From Coriaria nepalensis (taxonomy: Eukaryota > Streptophyta > Magnoliopsida > Cucurbitales > Coriariaceae): 64,000 bases of DNA. Below the pieces are notes generated by a model that was given only the letters and a program-made list of their open reading frames with translations, ran no database searches and was not told where the DNA came from. The stretch covers positions 6,944,001 through 7,008,000 of the forward strand of contig CP114485.1 in the NCBI GenBank assembly GCA_027186245.1, in the 5' to 3' direction. The position numbers and the translations under genes were made by a program. Shown in pieces: positions 59,108 through 64,000 of this stretch; the stretch's first letter is position 1, and each line of letters begins with the position of its first letter.

Positions 59108-59890
59108 TGCATCTAAAGCCAAAATTGCACTGCTCTTTCACCTTTAAGTTCTTAAAGTTTCTAATTCTCTCATGCTCTTAAAGCTCATGGATTTTACACT
59201 TTTCTCAGTCATTCTCCGCTCAATCTTTGTTTCATTCTTCTTCTTGCCCTTTTCCTTTTTCCTTTCTTTCATCCTTTACTTTCTTATTCTCTTGTCTTCT
59301 TTATCATTCGCCTCATATTCAAGGTTAAAAGCTCCATCGTAGAAGCTCGCAAGTCTCCATCTAGGTTTTCAGCTCCATCGGAGAATCATGGGTATCACTG
59401 TTTCAGAAGCTCTCCAGCTCCATTTCAAATCTCTGTCGCCTCTTATTCTAACAATGGTTTCAGATCCCTATCATTCTTTTTTGTTTTTCGATCCAATCAA
59501 ATCGCCAAAAGGTTGCAGATCTCCATAGCAGAATTCTCCTCATCATGGCAAAAGCTCGGGTTTCCTTATGGGACGTAGTTCTCCTCATCAGGCGCTCCAA
59601 AGAGATTCCATCAGTAACATTTATAAATTCATATTCAATGACAGAACAGCCCTACTTTCCAAGCTCTTGAATTATCATTGCTCTTTTTTTAGTTTCTGTA
59701 ATCGCGTTTTGTTAATTTCCTCCAGTCTGAACTACATTGTATTTCATCAGCTTTTGTCCATCAATCAATATGATATAATATTGTCTGTCAAAAACAAAAA
59801 CAATCCTTTTAGAAGGAAACAATTCTCTAGTACCGTTAAGACACTTGGAAAATTATTGATGGAAAAAAAGTGTTATTTTTAGATGTTTAA
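59108..59890 (+). other. Gene-like fragment of unknown identity
   Basis: This 780-bp block has higher GC and balanced composition, unlike its neighbours. On the plus strand it looks like a leader (CT-rich, CTTTTCCTTTTTCCTTTC) followed by a 47-codon frame from the ATG near 59390 (MGITVSEALQLHFKSL). A further open frame runs to about 59882, then a 3'-UTR-like AT-rich tail. Similar phrases recur inside it (AGCTCCATCGTAGAAGCTCG, AGCTCCATCGGAGAATC). I recognise no domain. It could be a captured gene fragment, a non-autonomous element, or the remains of the 5' region of the older copia. Confidence 0.25.
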
Positions 59891-61130
59891 GTTAATATAT
59901 AACGTGGCCCAAAATTGATTTTGAAAATATTTATTATAATTTGGGTTAGCATAATTTGATATATTTTTTACAGTCGAAATTTTGTTATAAGATAAAGTAA
60001 TTAATTTTTAATTTTTAATTTTTAATTTTATTAAATATATTAATATAATATTAGTATAATAAAATTTTAACTGTTACGCGAAATTACAAGAACCTCAATT
60101 TTATTGAATATTTTAACAAATTTGTTTATCAATCGGAGATTTGAACTTGAAATTTCAAAAGTTAAGATAAGTGAAGAAGACTGAAGTGAAAATGGGTACA
60201 AATTAAGACACTTTCTATCATCAAAAAATTATTGACTCTAACGATCAAATAACCTGATTCGTTTCTGGAAAATATTTCTCTGCGCCTTCAATCATTGCCG
60301 TATACTTTAAGAATTCATATGTAACCGCCTTTAATTGAGATTTAGCAAATTATCACCATAATTTCTAATATCTCATTTTCACCCCCTCTAAATATTGAGA
60401 TTGAAAATTATCGAATTCTCATGAGTAAAAATATATCCGTTGCAAAAACATGTGTAAGTATAATTTACCATTCATTTATTTTGATGGCTAAGATTAAAAG
60501 GAGTAAAGTATATACATTTCCTTTCATTTTTTAAAGACAAATATACCCTTAAATCAATTTTTCTCATATATCTCTCTTCTTATATTAGCCCCAATAATAA
60601 GGAATCTACTGCATTATGAACAAAAAAAAAAGATGGAAATGAATTATTTTTAAAAAAAAATATTATTTGCAGGGCCGTATTTAGATCTTTTATTTTATTT
60701 TTCTAGTTGGCATGTAAACCTTGTAGGATTATTTGGGGGAAACAGTCAAGAAGTCTCTAAAATGGATGCTCTTGTTTTCCGTTCAGCTCAATATAATGTG
60801 ATTTACTTACTTGCAAGCATTATTGAAATTTATAGAAGACTGTGGAACTAAGAGATGTGCTGGATTAGAGATTGAGGTACTCTTAATTCATGTTCATGCT
60901 GGTTACAATCACCTTGTTGTATAACCTAAAGAGATCTCTTAAATCAACTGATGCCAACATAATTTTGTTTAAAATAACCCTTCATTGCTGGTTTATTGCT
61001 TAAAAAAATCAACATATTTTACCGCAGTTACTTCGAAGAACAGAGTTTTCCAAAGTAGCTTGATTTAGGTTATTGTAGTCACCATTTTGACTGTTTTAGA
61101 TTGGTGTATGTTATTTTTATGCGAATGAAA
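59891..61130. other. AT-rich stretch, no gene seen
   Basis: Poly-A runs and AT-rich DNA; no open frame or repeat recognised. Confidence 0.4.
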
Positions 61131-61657
61131 TGTTAGAATTATTTTAATTGAGCTTATAATTAATCTAGTATTTCGGTTTTATAAAAACGAGTTATAAAAT
61201 ATAGTTGGGTTAGGAGATATATTTGAGAGCGCAATAAAATTATGTGATCAATTAATTATGAGTTTTAGCGAATCTTATATTTTATTACAAATGTTTGGAC
61301 GACAGTGTAGATCCGCATTAAGTTGTGGTCCATAATGGGAGGGCCCACTTTAACTTTTTATAAAATTGACTAGATCCCTCTCTACTGGCCTTTAACGACT
61401 CGTCCCATTGGGAGTCGTCTTACAGTTCCAATAAGATAGAGAGGAAGATCTAAGTCCTGAGTGCAATTCAAAGTTGTTTTGTAGTTATAGCGAATTCAGA
61501 TACGATTATTTAATCGTTGTTTATATTATCTAATATGTATCTTAATTCTAATACGCGTATATATTATATTAGTTGTTTATAATATAATATATCTAATATG
61601 TAGTATTAGAGTCTATCACATTTAATTCAAGATCAGATTTTACATGTAATTCCAACA
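61131..61657. repeat. Probable LTR (527 bp)
   Basis: Begins TGTTAGAATT and ends AATTCCAACA, near-perfect inverted ends. A TATA-like TTTTATAAAATT (about 61354) precedes a CT-rich segment. Flanking five-base words (TGAAA, ACAAG) do not match, and no clear primer-binding site follows. It may be the 5' LTR of a larger element continuing rightward, or a solo LTR with decayed flanks. Confidence 0.48.
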
Positions 61658-63290
61658 ACAAGTTTGAAAATCAGATTTCTTTATGAATATTGCTTGAATA
61701 CCCATGAAAATGTAAAAAGCAAGAATTTAGTTCATCACATGCCTATTTGTTAAATGGAATTAGGGTTTTGTTTCACCTCAGAATAACGATTAGAACCGAT
61801 ATTTTGATTTTGCATAAATTGATTTGTGCATGAAGAATTTCAAGTCTTACAATTTTTGGATTATTTTCGTATCAATGTCCAAATATGTAATTTCTAGAAT
61901 AATGATTGAATTTATGGATTAATTGTTTTTTTAATCATGATTGTATGATTATTGTAATAATTTTACCCATAATAATAATTGATTGATTTCATGATAATTT
62001 TGCAATCTAGAAATTTAGGGTTCTTGAAACATACTCATGACTTGAATCTAGATTTAAGAATGTTGTTTGATTGATTCGTGAGGGAATAGGTTTCTTTGAT
62101 GTTTTGAAGTATTATTCCCTTGATCACTGATTTGATTTGGGTGTTAGAGCATGAAATTGTAAAATTGAAAGGTAAATTTCACAAGATTTGATGAAATTAA
62201 CAATTTCATTTGATTATGGTTGAATTTAAGGATCAAAATATTGCCATTGAAAGAATTAGAAATTAAATCATGAGATTGAAGAAAACCTTACTTCAGACTA
62301 CAAACGGGTCAAAAATTGGGTTAGAAATGCATTCGGGTCGAGTGCTAGGAAGAAGACAATAAACAATGGGTGGCGCATGAGGGTGTGGTGCGTCCGCCCT
62401 CTGATGGTGGTTCCAAAACAGTCAAATTTTTAGTTGCATTATTTTGTGTTAGGTTATGAAGTTTAATTTAATTTTCTAACACTTTAGATATTTATTATTA
62501 ATTAAATATTTATAAAATTAAGATAATTAATCCCACTCTAGGAAAATAAATATTTTTCAAAAAATCAAATTCATATAAAATTGAAACATGTTTAGAAGAG
62601 TTTAATTATAGTAATTACTCTCCTAATCAGTATGCATAATATATTTTAATAAAAATATTTTTTAATACTTATAGATAAGTAAAATATTAAAATATTAAAT
62701 GAGTACATTATAAAATCAGACTTGAATATAATAAATAAAAAGATTATTACGGGTTTAACTTTATTTAGATTGATCGCATGCATACATACGATTTTAGTAT
62801 GCAAGTGGTTCTAGGGCTCCCATTTGTTTGATACATCCCAGTTTCAAGAGTCATTACAGATTAATGTAAATATTAACTACCAAAATGGTTCACACATTGA
62901 GAATCATAATGATTTCTTGAACATTAAAGAAAATGATATCCTCTGCATATAACCGCTAGCCCAAATGGAGTTATTGTGTGTTTTAATTAAAATATTTTCA
63001 TGAAGCATAAAGGTATGAGGTACATTTGCCTAAAAGGTTTGTCTATCCAAATGGGATAAATTTTTCGAATGTTAAGAACCATCATATTTCGCTTCATAAG
63101 AGGGAAAGACCTAAGACCTATATTAGGTTGTATTCTATGCCCAAAAAGGAGTTGCAATGATGTGGTTGGACCCTCTTAATGAATAAAGCTTATTCGGTGC
63201 TAAAGTTTATTTCAATTTTTCTCTTTTGAACTAATGTATTACATTTTTTTTGTTGTGAATTCAGTTTCCATTGCTGTGAATAATAATAGT
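61658..63290. other. Non-coding stretch, probably retrotransposon leader or LTR
   Basis: No open frame. The part from about 62.8 to 63.23 kb, just before the gag, reads like a copia LTR or untranslated leader (TGAATAAAGCTTATTCGG near 63180-63197). No sharp termini were identified. Confidence 0.35.
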
Positions 63291-63304
63291 ACTGTGATTG
63301 AGAT

Positions 63305-64000
63305 CCTACTGTAAGTAATTTTAAGAAGTGGAAAGACAACATCGAGTTTGCCTTAGGAATTTTTTATATTGATCTCGCCTTACCAATCAATGCACCTTCC
63401 AAGCGCACTGGTACAAACACTACTGTTAAGCAAGCCCTTAATGATAGGTGGGAGAGATCGAATCGTCTATCACTCAAGACTATGAAAAGAACCATGTATG
63501 AGCACCTTAAGGGTGGCTTGCCTAAGATTGAAAGTGCGAAGGAATTTCTCGCTCTTGTAGGGAAATTGTATCACACATCTTATGGGTTTAGAATATGATT
63601 CGGAGTTGGGTATCATTAATTTGGTTTATTATCAGGCCAAGATCAAGGGTCACAAAATTGATCTTCTTTATTATTTTATTATGCATCATGCTCTTAATTC
63701 CCTTCCTCATGATTTCAAGAAGATCAAAACTGCCTAAAATGAGACTTGGAGTGTCAATGACCTTCTTTCCAAATGTGTGGCCGAAAATGAGAAAATTAAG
63801 AAATAATGTAGTGCAATTGCGTTATTTGTGTCAAATAAATCAACACATCTTACTTCTAATATGAGACATGAAATGGTGTTGGTCAGACTCACAAGGTAGG
63901 AGGTCCTAGAGCCACTTTTAACAAAGACCTTAAGTATATTTTCTGCAAGATGATGGGTCATAAGGAAGTTGAGTGCACTAAGTATTTTTCATGCTTAGAA
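63305..64000 (+). pseudogene. Copia gag, plus strand, running off the window
   Basis: SNFKKWKDNIEFALGI and DLALPINAPSK are followed by ALNDRWERSNRLSLKTMKRT, MYEHLKGGLPKIESAKEFLA and LVGKLY, a clear UBN2-type copia gag. A frame change and stop lie near 63590. The gag continues in another frame with HHALNSLPHDFKKIKTA, a stop and NETWSVNDLLSKCVAENEKI. At about 63930-63985 a degenerate zinc knuckle, IFCKMMGHKEVEC, has lost its first cysteine. Pol would lie beyond 64000. Confidence 0.78.

Overview
The window looks like intergenic and transposon-rich DNA from a flowering plant, most likely a eudicot. It is AT-rich and has long stretches without coding capacity. It carries Ty1/copia elements primed by initiator tRNA-Met, a Ty3/gypsy relic, and hAT and CACTA DNA transposon remnants. 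Its one recognisable host gene is a plant-specific G-type lectin receptor kinase. I cannot name the species.

Layout, left to right. 1-1.6 kb: a CACTA transposon end and, on the other strand, the N-terminal domain of a CACTA transposase. 4.0-10.9 kb: a decayed large copia element (5' LTR 4007-5954, altered primer-binding site at 5956, duplicated RNase H segment, polypurine tract at 8981, 3' LTR from 8992), cut by a hAT element at about 10.87-14.26 kb with GC-rich subterminal repeats. 14.3-14.9 kb: a probable solo LTR. 17.5-17.8 kb: a second hAT remnant. 18.4-23.3 kb: two copia relics meeting tail to tail near 21.96 kb. 23.87-24.18 kb: a 159-bp tandem duplication. 25,239-29,846: a structurally complete copia element with paired LTRs, a 5-bp target duplication, PBS and polypurine tract, but with gag-pol broken by stops and frameshifts. 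31.3-32.7 kb: a direct repeat pair enclosing a fragment of a long LTR family, whose larger copy lies inverted at 39.6-41.9 kb. 34.7-39.1 kb: a Ty3/gypsy relic (pol on minus) with an intron-bearing antisense accessory ORF downstream of pol. 42.6-43.8 kb: two copia fragments head to head. 44,791-47,216 (minus): the lectin receptor kinase, frameshifted in its kinase domain by a perfect 8-bp tandem duplication. 47.6-50.5 kb: a tandem-repeat array and a gypsy-LTR-like stretch. 50.5-59.1 kb: an older copia relic whose gag is interrupted by a complete second copia element (54,335-59,102, target duplication AATTT). 61.1-61.7 kb: an LTR-like unit. 63.3-64.0 kb: a copia gag running off the window.

No new biochemical system is visible. 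The best signals are the 8-bp duplication that disables the receptor kinase (the size of a hAT footprint, with hAT remnants in the same window), the nested copia insertion with matching target duplications, and the gypsy relic with a spliced antisense ORF. Every transposon coding region here carries stops, frameshifts or lost catalytic residues, so I see no autonomous element.
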